A DNA stretch of 44,085 bases, from NCBI GenBank assembly GCA_900768625.1, contig CAAGDO010000243.1, positions 1 to 44,085 on the forward strand, written 5' to 3'. The notes under the pieces were generated by a model, which searched no databases, was not told the origin of the DNA, and worked only from the letters and a program-made list of their open reading frames with translations. Position 1 is the stretch's first letter; the number at the start of each line of letters is the position of its first letter. Source of the DNA: Bacteroidaceae bacterium. GTDB lineage: Bacteria > Bacteroidota > Bacteroidia > Bacteroidales > Bacteroidaceae. A program made the translations under genes and the position numbers. Positions 26,498 to 34,605 of the stretch are shown here, piece by piece.

Positions 26498-27740
26498 AAC
26501 CCGTTTTTCCATATTGAAGGCAATAGCCATCATCTTTGTGGTACTTTCGCATGCAGGAGTGCCTGGATGGCTCAATCATTTTCTGTTCATCTTCCATGTG
26601 CCGGTGTTCTTCATTTGCGCTGGTTATTTTTTCCACACGAAGTACCTCACCGACGAACGCACCTATGTTGTCCATCGCGTGAAAGGACTCTACTGGCCTT
26701 TCTTACGTTGGAGTGTGTTTTTCCTCATCATCCACAATTTGCTCTTCCATCTGGGAATCTTGAGCGAAACTTATGGCAATGCCAGTGGAGGAGTACTTCA
26801 TCCCTACAATTGGACGCAGTTCAGTCAGCACCTGTGGAGCATTGTCGTGAACATGTCTGGCTATGATTCCTTCCTTTGCGGAACCTTCTGGTTCTTCCGC
26901 GCCTTACTCTTAGCTAGTTTGGCCTTTCTGGTACTGTTCAAATTGTTCAGTCGTTCGGAAACGTTACGCAACGAACGGCAGATCGGTTGGGCCATACTCA
27001 TCACCGCCTTTGTGCTGACATTATGGAAAGTGACCTGCGGTATCACCGCAACGGGAATCAGTCAAGGCGGTTTCCGTGAACTGACGGGTATACTCTTCAT
27101 GGCCTCGGGCTTTCTCCTTCGGCAATATCATGTCGTGGAGCGTCTCACCTGGAAATGGGCTACCCCTTCGTTTCTCTTGCTCGTCTTGGCTGCAGCCTAC
27201 TTCCCATCCATGATGGACTACAAATCGGATTTGCCCCATTTTCTCCGACTTCCCATCCCCGCCATTGCAGGATTCCTCGCCTTCCTATATGCTTCGATGT
27301 TCATTGACGAACGCACGAAATACGTGAAGAAAGCACTTGTATATATTGGCGACCGTACGCTCTACGTTTTCGCCTTTCATCTCGTTGCGTTCAAACTCGT
27401 CAGTGCTTTGAAAGTCGGGTTCTACGATCTACCTTGGGAAGCCGTGGGAAATCATCCCTATGTGCTCACGCCTCCAAACAATGTCCTCTTCATTCTGCTC
27501 TACACAGTTGTTGGTGTGGGTCTTCCCCTGCTTTGGCTCGCAGGTTATCAACTGGTGGCCTCAAAGGTGACGCTTTCTGAACGACAGTTGGTGGGTTATA
27601 GCATCATTGGTGCACAGAAATTCTGCCATTTCGTTTATATGGTAGGTCGAGGCATTGTGCTTATCGTAAAGGGTTGTATACAATCCATTATTGACGGTGT
27701 TAAAGCCATCAAGGATGCGTCCAATCCCAAAGAAGAATAA
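26460..27740 (+). CDS. Acyltransferase family 3 membrane protein
   Basis: A 426-residue integral membrane O-acyltransferase with about ten hydrophobic helices. The opening FSILKAIAIIFVVLSHAGVP contains the conserved His of the family, then FHVPVFFICAGYFF. Such enzymes acetylate cell-surface glycans. The frame opens at 26460; an in-frame ATG at 26490, 8 bases before the end of the upstream gene, is an equally good start. It is translationally coupled to the cardiolipin synthase-like gene and ends at a hairpin. The acyl acceptor is unknown. Confidence 0.88.
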   Translation: MQTNKITRTLMRETRFSILKAIAIIFVVLSHAGVPGWLNHFLFIFHVPVFFICAGYFFHTKYLTDERTYVVHRVKGLYWPFLRWSVFFLIIHNLLFHLGILSETYGNASGGVLHPYNWTQFSQHLWSIVVNMSGYDSFLCGTFWFFRALLLASLAFLVLFKLFSRSETLRNERQIGWAILITAFVLTLWKVTCGITATGISQGGFRELTGILFMASGFLLRQYHVVERLTWKWATPSFLLLVLAAAYFPSMMDYKSDLPHFLRLPIPAIAGFLAFLYASMFIDERTKYVKKALVYIGDRTLYVFAFHLVAFKLVSALKVGFYDLPWEAVGNHPYVLTPPNNVLFILLYTVVGVGLPLLWLAGYQLVASKVTLSERQLVGYSIIGAQKFCHFVYMVGRGIVLIVKGCIQSIIDGVKAIKDASNPKEE

Positions 27741-27759
27741 CCCACAACTAAAAACAAAA

Positions 27760-27797
27760 GGCCAGATGTTCGACCCCCCTTCGAGCGTCTGGCCATT
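27760..27797 (+). terminator. Hairpin between acyltransferase and MBL-fold genes
   Basis: A 14-bp stem (27760-27773 with 27781-27794, including two G-U pairs) closes a C-rich 7-base loop. The following ATTCTTATCC is only moderately T-rich. Confidence 0.7.
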
Positions 27798-27828
27798 CTT
27801 ATCCTGTCCCCTATTCCTCATAGCTCAC

Positions 27829-28624
27829 ATGGAAAAAATAACGATTCTCGGCATGGGTCATGCCTCTGTCACGCAATGCTATAACACTTGTTTTCTCCTT
27901 CATTCCGCCAAAGCCATGCTATTGGTAGATGCCGGAGGAGGGAACGGTATTCTCTCCCAATTACAGAAAGTTCAAGTAAGCGTCAATGACGTTCATCATC
28001 TTTTTGTGACACACGCCCACACGGACCACATTCTAGGCACTATCTGGCTCTTGCGTATGGTCGCCCAAAGCAAAGGATATGAGGGTCAGCTCCACGTTTA
28101 CGCCCACGACAAGGCCACCATGGTGATGCGTACCATCTGCCAGCTGACACTTTCCGGCAAACATCAGAAGCGCATTGCAGAACGCGTCGTGTTTCATGAA
28201 CTGTCAGATGGCGATGAATTCACAGTGGGCGACATGCAGCTCAAATGCTTTGACATTCGTTCCGAAAAGGAAAAGCAGTTCGGCTTTCGTGCGACGCTTC
28301 CAAGCGGCAAAGTCGTAGCCTGCTTGGGCGACGAGCCCTTCAACGAAGCCAACCGTGCAGATGTGGAACATGCCGATTGGCTGCTCTGCGAAGCATTTTG
28401 CCTGTATGCCGACCGCGACCATTATCATCCCTATGAGAAGCACCACAGCACGGCCCATGATGCCGGATTATTGGCCGCTTCCCTTGAGGTGAAGAACCTC
28501 GTACTCTATCACTCCGAGGAGGGACACCCTCTCTGTTCATAAGCAAGCCTATGCCCACGAAGCGGCAGAGTCATTCAACGGAAAAGTGTATGCCCCTCTG
28601 GACCTCGAAGTGCTGGAACTCTGA
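27829..28624 (+). pseudogene. MBL-fold metallo-hydrolase (RNase Z-like), frameshifted near the C terminus
   Basis: A metallo-beta-lactamase-fold hydrolase from the ATG giving MEKITILGMGHASV; the frame extends upstream through a hairpin, so that extension is rejected. The metal motif THAHTDH (His62, His64, Asp66, His67) is intact, as are CLGDE and a late HSTAHDAG. The open frame stops at 28542 after VLYHSEEGHPLCS. In the +1 frame the sequence continues as DTLSVHKQAYAHEAAESF to LEVLEL and stops at 28624, where homologues are expected to end. Removing one G from the GGG at 28521-28523 restores one continuous frame of about 264 residues. This is a real mutation or an assembly error. Substrate unknown; tRNase Z-like or a general hydrolase. 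Confidence 0.85.
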
Positions 28625-28652
28625 ACGCCAGCCAACCATCCCCCCATAAACG

Positions 28653-28688
28653 AAAAAACCAACGTGGAAATTCCCACGTTGGTTTTTT
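28653..28688. terminator. Bidirectional intrinsic terminator
   Basis: AAAAAACCAACGTGG and CCACGTTGGTTTTTT form a perfect 15-bp stem. With A-runs on one side and T-runs on the other, it can end both the plus-strand MBL gene and the convergent minus-strand hexosaminidase. Confidence 0.92.
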
Positions 28689-28738
28689 GTCTTATCTATG
28701 CATGTCTCTCATGCAGACGTCAGATAATGGTCACACCA

Positions 28739-30781
28739 TCATCTGACCACAATCTCATCCGTAAACACCCATCCCCCGAAGTCAGAGCGGTCCGCCTCCA
28801 CCTTGATATAGCGAGCAGCAGTAGGACGTCCCTTCCAGGCGTAATTGCGAATATCGGGCTGGATTGTGAGGGTCGATTTCTCATCATGGCGATAAACCTC
28901 GGTGAAATGCTCACCATCGGTGCTAAGCGAAACAACGAACGTACGCGGATAAAAGATCTCAGGACCACAAATCTGCATAAAGTCAGCACTCACTTCCTTC
29001 ACCTTGTCCACGCGTCCCAAATCAATCGTCACGTCCAGGCGGTGTTGGCCGTTGATGAACCCCTGCCAACGTCCGTCATTGTTGGCCCATCCGCCGCGCA
29101 TGCCGTCCACGAGAGCTGAATCGCCGCCAGCAGCATAACCCTTGAAATAAGGCGAACGATAGGTCACCTTGGCACCAACAGCCTTATGCTTCACTCGCGT
29201 GCCATATTCCTTTCTCTGTCCCACTTCACGATTCAAATCAAAAGCATTCACATGCATGACCTTGTGCAGGCGTTCCACTTCCTTCACGGCGCGTTCGCGG
29301 AATTCCTTGTAGTTCTTCTCGGGAGTACCGTTCCAGCCGATTTCGGCTAAAGCCAAAGCACGCGGATAAAGCATATACTCCGCATGTTCCTGAGTCGGCA
29401 CATATTCAGTCCAGAGATTCCCCTGCACACCACGAATTTTGGTCTGTTCTTCAGCCGTCAGGTTTTCCTTAGGATCATATCCATAAACACGTTCGAGAGT
29501 CAAGTAACCACCAATCGCTTCAGGCTGTGTGCGCGGTTCGTCCTGATAGCCGTCAAGATAACAATAAGCCCCCGGGGACATCACCACCTCGTTGCCGCAG
29601 TGGATAGCCTTAGCCGCCAAATCCGCACTTCTCCACACCATGACAGTCGTACCTGGAGTCAGCGTACTGTCGATCACTTCATCCCAGCCCACAAGGCGGC
29701 GTCCATGACTTTCAAGGAAACGTCCCATATGATGGATCAGATGAGCCTGCAAATCGTTGATATGATTCAGTCCGAGCTCCTTCATCTTCTGCTGACAGAG
29801 CGGGCAGGAAGACCATGAAGCTTTACCAGCTTCATCCCCCCCCACATGGATATCAGTCGATGGGAACACGTCCATCACTTCCTTCAGCACATTTTCAAGG
29901 AAATCATAGGTAGCCACGCTGCCCGGGCAGAAATCCGCCTGCTTGTAGGGTACATGCGTACATGAAAGTTCGGGATAAGCCGTCAGAACCTCTTCGGAAT
30001 GAGCCGGCATTTCAATTTCAGGTACAATCGTGATACCGCGCTCAGAAGCATAGCGTACCAGCTCGCGCAATTCATCCTGCGTGTAGAAGCCACCATAGGC
30101 CCCCGTAGAATCCTGATGGGCATAATGGCGTTTTCCATTATTCCACCAAGTCTTCCATGAAGCATCCGTACGCCAGGCAGCAAAGTTCGTCAATCGGGGA
30201 TAGCGTTTGATTTCCATGCGCCATCCAGCCGCATCCGTCAAGTGAAGATGGAGGCGGTTGAACTTGTAGTTAGCCAACACGTCCACCTGTTTCTTGACAA
30301 AATCCATCGGAAAGAAATGGCGCGACACATCGAGCATGATACCTCTCCACGAATAGGCTGGCGCATCGTTGATCTCTGCACAAGCAATCGCAGTACCCTT
30401 CGCATTCCGTAACTGCATCAGGGTTTGGGCAGCACGAATAAACCCCTCCTCACCGGCAGCCTTGACAAGCAACGTATCCGGAGTGATGTGAAGACTGTAG
30501 GTTTCAGGATTCATTTTTCCCGCGAGGCGGAGACTTTCCATACGCACCACGCGGTTTGTACGTCCGTTTCCGTCACGAGGCGTAGAAAAAAGATCCGTGA
30601 GATAAGGATTCTGAGCTTCAGTGCCAGCTTCACATTCCAGGCGATACGGACTGTTGAGTGTGAATGTCCCCTTTGTCCAAGTCAATTTTTGAGGCATGGG
30701 CAACAGGTTTTGAGCTGAAGCAGTCAGGGGAAGAGTGGCTAGCAGAAAAAACGCAGCTGCAACTTGATGTTTTGATTTCAT
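28739..30781 (-). CDS. Glycoside hydrolase family 20 beta-N-acetylhexosaminidase
   Basis: A 680-residue secreted exo-hexosaminidase that removes terminal GlcNAc/GalNAc from glycans. The signal peptide ends in LPLTASAQ (about 1-24). A GH20 N-terminal domain (25-150) precedes the catalytic TIM barrel (about 150-495), which starts WRGIMLDVSRHFFP and contains HVGGDEAGKASW with the catalytic pair Asp316-Glu317. The C-terminal 130 residues (ALVDGMRGG to WVFTDEIVV) look like an F5/8 type C (discoidin-like) carbohydrate-binding domain. No lipobox is visible, so a periplasmic or exported form is likely. It stands alone, convergent with the MBL gene. Confidence 0.95.
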   Translation of the reverse strand: MKSKHQVAAAFFLLATLPLTASAQNLLPMPQKLTWTKGTFTLNSPYRLECEAGTEAQNPYLTDLFSTPRDGNGRTNRVVRMESLRLAGKMNPETYSLHITPDTLLVKAAGEEGFIRAAQTLMQLRNAKGTAIACAEINDAPAYSWRGIMLDVSRHFFPMDFVKKQVDVLANYKFNRLHLHLTDAAGWRMEIKRYPRLTNFAAWRTDASWKTWWNNGKRHYAHQDSTGAYGGFYTQDELRELVRYASERGITIVPEIEMPAHSEEVLTAYPELSCTHVPYKQADFCPGSVATYDFLENVLKEVMDVFPSTDIHVGGDEAGKASWSSCPLCQQKMKELGLNHINDLQAHLIHHMGRFLESHGRRLVGWDEVIDSTLTPGTTVMVWRSADLAAKAIHCGNEVVMSPGAYCYLDGYQDEPRTQPEAIGGYLTLERVYGYDPKENLTAEEQTKIRGVQGNLWTEYVPTQEHAEYMLYPRALALAEIGWNGTPEKNYKEFRERAVKEVERLHKVMHVNAFDLNREVGQRKEYGTRVKHKAVGAKVTYRSPYFKGYAAGGDSALVDGMRGGWANNDGRWQGFINGQHRLDVTIDLGRVDKVKEVSADFMQICGPEIFYPRTFVVSLSTDGEHFTEVYRHDEKSTLTIQPDIRNYAWKGRPTAARYIKVEADRSDFGGWVFTDEIVVR

Positions 30782-30884
30782 GTGTAGGGTTTTGGTATTC
30801 TCGGGTTGGTAAATTGAGCATTGGCCCTGGAACGCAGCAGAAAGTTGGCTTGAACTTTCCGCTTTGGCCGATGCAATTCAACTT

Positions 30885-30913
30885 CAAAAGTACAAAAAAG
30901 CCTTCATTCCAAA
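30885..30913 (-). promoter_or_regulatory. Promoter of the hexosaminidase gene
   Basis: On the minus strand, TTTG (30913-30910), 17 bases, TACTTTTG (30892-30885), about 100 bases before the start codon at 30781. Confidence 0.65.
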
Positions 30914-30935
30914 AGTACACTTCATGAAAAAGTTG

Positions 30936-30943
30936 TACATTTG
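30936..30943 (+). promoter_or_regulatory. Candidate -7 element for the 31006 gene
   Basis: TACATTTG, 62 bases upstream of the start at 31006; no clear -33 TTTG. It lies back to back with the hexosaminidase promoter. Confidence 0.5.
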
Positions 30944-31005
30944 CCTTAAAAACAGGGTAAAGCGGTTTTATCTCCGCTAAAGACGCCCCATATACGATCA
31001 TCCCC

Positions 31006-31452
31006 ATGACTCCATCCGAACAAACCATCCAGCAAATCCAGCGTGCTTTACGCAAGGCAGCATCAAAATTCTCCCCCGAAGCGGAATGTCCCCCATTGAC
31101 CGACCTTCTCATCCAAGTGAAGCAAGAAAGCGGAGAGCTTCTTGTTTTTGACGATGACGACAGCGAACTCACCCGTTGCGTGGTGGAGGAATGGATCGGC
31201 AACACCGACGAGGATTTCTACACCGAAGTGCAACCCATCATCAAACAAGCCATCATCGGAATCCGCAATGTGACGGAAAATGTATCCATCCTCAAGCCCT
31301 ACTCCTACGTGCTCATCGGAGAGGACCACGAAACCATTGCCGACCTCTACCTCGTCGATGACGACACCATCGTCATCAGTGGTGAATTCATGAAAGGGCT
31401 CAGCGACGATCTCGATAATTTCTGGAAAGAACTTGAGACAGAAAAGCCCTGA
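31006..31452 (+). CDS. Unknown acidic cytoplasmic protein
   Basis: A 148-residue protein with no signal peptide or membrane segment. It is strongly acidic (FDDDDSEL, NTDEDFY, VDDDTIVI, SDDLDNF). I do not recognise a family. Predicted helices at the N terminus (QTIQQIQRALRKAASKF) and C terminus flank a mixed beta region. It is followed after 38 bases by the SUI1 gene, so the two are probably co-transcribed, which hints at a link to translation but proves nothing. Confidence 0.75.
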   Translation: MTPSEQTIQQIQRALRKAASKFSPEAECPPLTDLLIQVKQESGELLVFDDDDSELTRCVVEEWIGNTDEDFYTEVQPIIKQAIIGIRNVTENVSILKPYSYVLIGEDHETIADLYLVDDDTIVISGEFMKGLSDDLDNFWKELETEKP

Positions 31453-31490
31453 AGAACCCCATCGTTTTCAAACATCAACATCCAGAGCCT

Positions 31491-31931
31491 ATGACAGATT
31501 GGAAAGATGCCCTAAGTGCATTGACGGGAGTCCCCGTTCCTCAGGCAGACAACGGCAGCACAGCCCCTCACGGAAGCGCCCCAGCCAGCAACCCTCCTTC
31601 CAAAAAGAAACGGAAAGGCGTGGTTTTCTCCACCAATCCGAATTTTGACTACGAAAGCGAAACGACAGACGCAGACACCCCCACCCCACCTTCCAATCAG
31701 CAACCCTTGCGAGTCAGCATGGAACGCGCAGGCCGTGGCGGTAAGACCGTCACACTCGTCCGAGGGTTCATCGGCTCATCGGATGACCTGCAGGCACTCT
31801 GCAAACTGCTGAAGCAGAAATGCGGTGTGGGAGGTTCCGCCAAAGATGGCGAAATCATCATCCAAGGCGACCATCGACAGAAACTCGTGGAACTTCTCAA
31901 ACGCGAAGGATATACCCAAACAAAAGGTTAA
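31491..31931 (+). CDS. SUI1/eIF1-like translation factor (YciH type)
   Basis: A 146-residue protein with a low-complexity Pro/Ser/Asn-rich N-terminal half (1-65) and a C-terminal SUI1 domain (about 66-146). Diagnostic sequence includes VTLVRGFIGSSDDL, LKQKCGVGGSAKDGEIIIQG and LVELLKREGY. Bacterial SUI1 proteins (YciH) resemble eukaryotic eIF1 and are thought to affect initiation fidelity or act under stress; their role in Bacteroidetes is not firmly established. The N-terminal extension is longer than in E. coli YciH (108 residues). Confidence 0.93.
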   Translation: MTDWKDALSALTGVPVPQADNGSTAPHGSAPASNPPSKKKRKGVVFSTNPNFDYESETTDADTPTPPSNQQPLRVSMERAGRGGKTVTLVRGFIGSSDDLQALCKLLKQKCGVGGSAKDGEIIIQGDHRQKLVELLKREGYTQTKG

Positions 31932-31985
31932 CCGAAGTCCGTTCTGACAGGATCCTCCCATAAGGGAATCGAAAGGAACAGAATA

Positions 31986-32171
31986 TAAGTAGGTGTTCAA
32001 AATTATTTTATACTTTCAGCAGGTGTTATTTTCACATTGAAAGCACGTTCTCGGGCGCATCTGTTTCCTTCGTTCTCAGTCACATAGCCCGCTATGCTCC
32101 TTCGCCCGAAGAAAACAGCTGCATCCCGATAACGCACTTTCAATGTAAAAATAATTTCAAACACCTACTTA
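31986..32171. repeat. 186-bp foldback (MITE-like) element
   Basis: The whole stretch between SUI1 and the nitroreductase folds on itself. Outer arms TAAGTAGGTGTT (31986-31997) and AACACCTACTTA (32160-32171) are perfect. Inner arms match imperfectly (AAAATTATTTT with AAAATAATTT; ACATTGAAAGCACGTT with AACGCACTTTCAATGT; TCGGGCGCATCTGTTT with AAACAGCTGCATCCCGA). The apex is CATAGC-CC-GCTATG (32083-32096). There is no coding capacity. It ends 12 bases before the nitroreductase ATG. No clear target duplication is visible beyond TA. Confidence 0.85.
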
Positions 32172-32182
32172 AAAAGCGAATA

Positions 32183-32695
32183 ATGACAACATTTCTAGAT
32201 TTGGCAAAAAGCCGTTTTTCAGCCCGTAAGTACACCGAAGAACCCGTTTCGCAGGCCGATTTGGACTACGTGATGGAATGTGTGCGCATGGCCCCCTCGG
32301 CAGTGAACAAGCAACCCTGGAAATTCCTGCTCGTCGTGAGCGAGGAAGCCAAGCAACGGTTGCGTCAGGCCTATTCACGCGATTGGTTTGCCACGGCCCC
32401 CGTCTATGCCGTATGCATGAAAAGCGATGCAGAAGGCTGGATTCGTCCTTGCGATGGGAAACACCATGCCGACATCGATGTGGCCATTGCCGTGGAACAT
32501 CTTTGCCTCGCCGCCGCCGAACGCGGTTTGGGCTCCTGCTGGGTATGCAATTTCGATGCGCGACTGATGAAAGAACTCTTTCCCGTTGAAGGCTATGAAA
32601 CGGTTGCCATTGTGCCGCTAGGCCACATCGCCGCCGATTGTCCGCATGCAGAAAAGAAGCGCAAAGCGCCTGAAGAAATCATCGAAACGATTTGA
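32183..32695 (+). CDS. Nitroreductase family protein
   Basis: A 170-residue FMN-dependent nitroreductase-fold protein. The N-terminal SRFSARKYTEEPVS gives the FMN phosphate-contacting Arg-Ser-Arg-type motif, RMAPSAVNKQPWKFLLV the second FMN contact, and LAAAERGLGSCWVCNFD the third. It is short, as in the minimal members of the family (about 165-180 residues). Natural substrates are unknown. Its promoter, if separate, would lie inside the foldback element directly upstream. Confidence 0.92.
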   Translation: MTTFLDLAKSRFSARKYTEEPVSQADLDYVMECVRMAPSAVNKQPWKFLLVVSEEAKQRLRQAYSRDWFATAPVYAVCMKSDAEGWIRPCDGKHHADIDVAIAVEHLCLAAAERGLGSCWVCNFDARLMKELFPVEGYETVAIVPLGHIAADCPHAEKKRKAPEEIIETI

Positions 32696-32746
32696 CGTTC
32701 CGCCGTGCAGCAACGCGGCCCGAAAGAACTGTTCCTATCCCCAAGA

Positions 32747-32785
32747 AGCCGTCCACACGACAAAATCCGTGTGGACGGCTTTTTT
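32747..32785 (+). terminator. Intrinsic terminator after the nitroreductase
   Basis: AGCCGTCCACACG and CGTGTGGACGGCT form a perfect 13-bp stem around an 8-base loop, followed by TTTTT. The left arm plus ACA is identical to the terminator at 21863. Confidence 0.93.
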
Positions 32786-32815
32786 CCACTGCCGCAGGCA
32801 GTTGCCATAACGCGA

Positions 32816-32868
32816 GGAAAGGGTGGCTGTGCACCGCCACTGAGTGGCTGTGCACGACCACCCTTTCC
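32816..32868. repeat. Inverted repeat enclosing two direct repeats
   Basis: GGAAAGGGTGG (32816-32826) and CCACCCTTTCC (32858-32868) are perfect inverted arms. Inside them GTGGCTGTGCAC occurs twice (32823-32834 and 32844-32855). It lies between the convergent nitroreductase and DUF4827 genes. Confidence 0.75.
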
Positions 32869-32901
32869 CGTAAACACGCCCCAAGGGGCATATCTCACGG
32901 A

Positions 32902-33600
32902 TCAACGTCCGCGCTGGAAAGTAATGTCGTAGAAGCAGGCATAGATATTGTTGGAAGCATCCGACTGTCCTTGGGCACTTGGAAGAATCAGTCGCACATG
33001 AGCCAGACGGGCATCAGCCGAATTGATACGACCAAGGTTGATATAAGTGAAGGGTGTCATCCAACCGTTGGGCACCGCCGAGCTTTTGTATGTCGTCTTC
33101 ATCAAGCCCTGCGTGAAGGAAGCCGTGAACACCCCCAGCGAATTGCTGACCGTCATTTCGTCGGGCTGCATTTCGTAACTCGTCGTACGATTGGTCGTGA
33201 GGATACTGTCCGTCGCAATATCAAACTCCGTGTAACGGGCAATCACCTTACAGTTCTCGCCATCGGCCAATTTCTGTCCCACGCCCTTGTCCACAATCTG
33301 CATGTAGACCCCCGTGTTCTTGAACAACACATATTCGTTGTCAGCCACATTGGTCATGCTGTCCTGGGCATAGAACGTATCCTCGGAAATCACCTTGATA
33401 TTTCCGGGAATATTGAGCAGATACTCATCAGAATCGCTGTCCTTCACCTGGGCTCCTTTTTTCAGGAATCCCTGAATCTGCTTGTTCTCCCTCTTACGCT
33501 TGTCGGCATAGGTTTCATCGTCGTTGCAAGCCTGGAAGAGACAGGTCATCGCCAGCAGCAAAAGAGGCAGAATGAGAAGTTTATGTTTCATCGTTTTCAT
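32902..33600 (-). CDS. DUF4827 family lipoprotein (FKBP-like fold)
   Basis: A 232-residue lipoprotein. The ATG at 33600 gives MKTMKHKLLILPLLLLAMTC, and the lipobox LFQAC places the acylated Cys at about residue 25, followed by NDDETYADKRKRE. The remainder matches DUF4827, a Bacteroidetes family with a peptidyl-prolyl isomerase (FKBP)-like fold; whether it has isomerase activity is not known. It is probably on the periplasmic face of a membrane. The longer upstream frame would place the signal sequence internally and is rejected. Confidence 0.88.
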   Translation of the reverse strand: MKTMKHKLLILPLLLLAMTCLFQACNDDETYADKRKRENKQIQGFLKKGAQVKDSDSDEYLLNIPGNIKVISEDTFYAQDSMTNVADNEYVLFKNTGVYMQIVDKGVGQKLADGENCKVIARYTEFDIATDSILTTNRTTSYEMQPDEMTVSNSLGVFTASFTQGLMKTTYKSSAVPNGWMTPFTYINLGRINSADARLAHVRLILPSAQGQSDASNNIYACFYDITFQRGR

Positions 33601-33653
33601 CGTGTTGGGTATTATGGCATGATACTGCCAGACGTTCGGCAGCAAAACCGCGA

Positions 33654-33661
33654 CAAAAGTA
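33654..33661 (-). promoter_or_regulatory. Candidate promoter -7 element for the DUF4827 gene
   Basis: TACTTTTG on the minus strand, 53 bases upstream of the start codon; no convincing -33 element. Confidence 0.45.
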
Positions 33662-33738
33662 GCATTTTTTTTCGACTTCTGCCGCCTTTGCACTTGCAAT
33701 CATGCAGTGCATGTTGTTAAGAGTTTGAAATCAGGCGA

Positions 33739-33786
33739 CAAAAAGCCCCATTCTCCGTATCAAGCGATGGATTTGGAGAATGGGGC
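33739..33786 (-). terminator. Intrinsic terminator of the rprX-rprY unit
   Basis: On the minus strand GCCCCATTCTCC (from 33786) pairs with GGAGAATGGGGC (ending 33745) and is followed by TTTTTG. It lies 55 bases after the response regulator stop. Confidence 0.9.
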
Positions 33787-33840
33787 CCATCTGTTTCAAA
33801 TCAAAAACCGAATGCCATGAAGCACATCAAAACGCTTTTT

Positions 33841-34548
33841 TCAGCAGTCAGGATCGGGAGTGATCAATTTGTATCCCTTACCGTGGATGTTGATGATTTC
33901 CACGTTCTCATCAGCCTTGAGGTGCTTGCGAAGCTTGGTGATGTAGACGTCCATCGAACGGGCGTTGAAATAGTTGTCATCAATCCAGATAGCCTTCAAC
34001 GCATAGTCACGCTGCAGGATTTCGTTGGCATGAGCGCAAAGAAGAGTGAGCAGTTCGCTCTCCTTGGTCGTCAGCTTCGTCTGTGATTCTCCACGAGCCA
34101 GAATCTGCTTCTGCGTATCGAAAGTGAACGAACCGATCTTGTAGTGCGTGCGGTCCTTGTTCTTCTTTCCGCGTACGCGGCGCAAGATAGCTTCGATACG
34201 GAACGTGAGTTCCTCCATAGAGAAAGGCTTCGTGAGATAGTCGTCGGCACCGATGCGGAAACCTTCGAGGATATCCTCTTTCAGCGTCTTGGCCGTTAGG
34301 AAGATGATCGGCATCTCCTCGTTCTTCTCGCGGATGTCACGTGCCAGGCTGAAACCATCCTTCTTCGGCATCATCACGTCGAGCACACAGAGGTCAAACT
34401 TATCCTGAGTGAATGCCTTGTAGCCAGCTTCGCCATCAGGGCAGAGCGTGGTGTCGTAGCCCTTGGCCTGCAGATATTCGCGAAGCAACATACCCAGGTT
34501 CTCATCGTCCTCGCAAAGGAGGATCTTCATTTTCGTGTCAGTGTTCAT
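33841..34548 (-). CDS. rprY: OmpR-family response regulator (RprY-like)
   Basis: A 235-residue response regulator. The receiver domain (about 7-125) has Asp14-Asp15, phospho-acceptor Asp57 (LDVMMP), Thr85 and Lys107 (TKPFS). A winged-helix DNA-binding domain follows (about 135-232), with TTKESELLTLLCAHANEIL, the recognition region NYFNARSMDVYITKLRKHL and NIHGKGYKL. With the kinase gene just upstream it matches RprX/RprY of Bacteroides, where overexpressed truncated RprX reduces TetQ-mediated tetracycline resistance. Its regulon here is unknown. Confidence 0.93.
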   Translation of the reverse strand: MNTDTKMKILLCEDDENLGMLLREYLQAKGYDTTLCPDGEAGYKAFTQDKFDLCVLDVMMPKKDGFSLARDIREKNEEMPIIFLTAKTLKEDILEGFRIGADDYLTKPFSMEELTFRIEAILRRVRGKKNKDRTHYKIGSFTFDTQKQILARGESQTKLTTKESELLTLLCAHANEILQRDYALKAIWIDDNYFNARSMDVYITKLRKHLKADENVEIINIHGKGYKLITPDPDC

Positions 34549-34605
34549 AGTGGTCTATGGTTTTATTGTTATTTTTTCTTTGGTTTTATTTCATTATCCT
34601 CCCCA

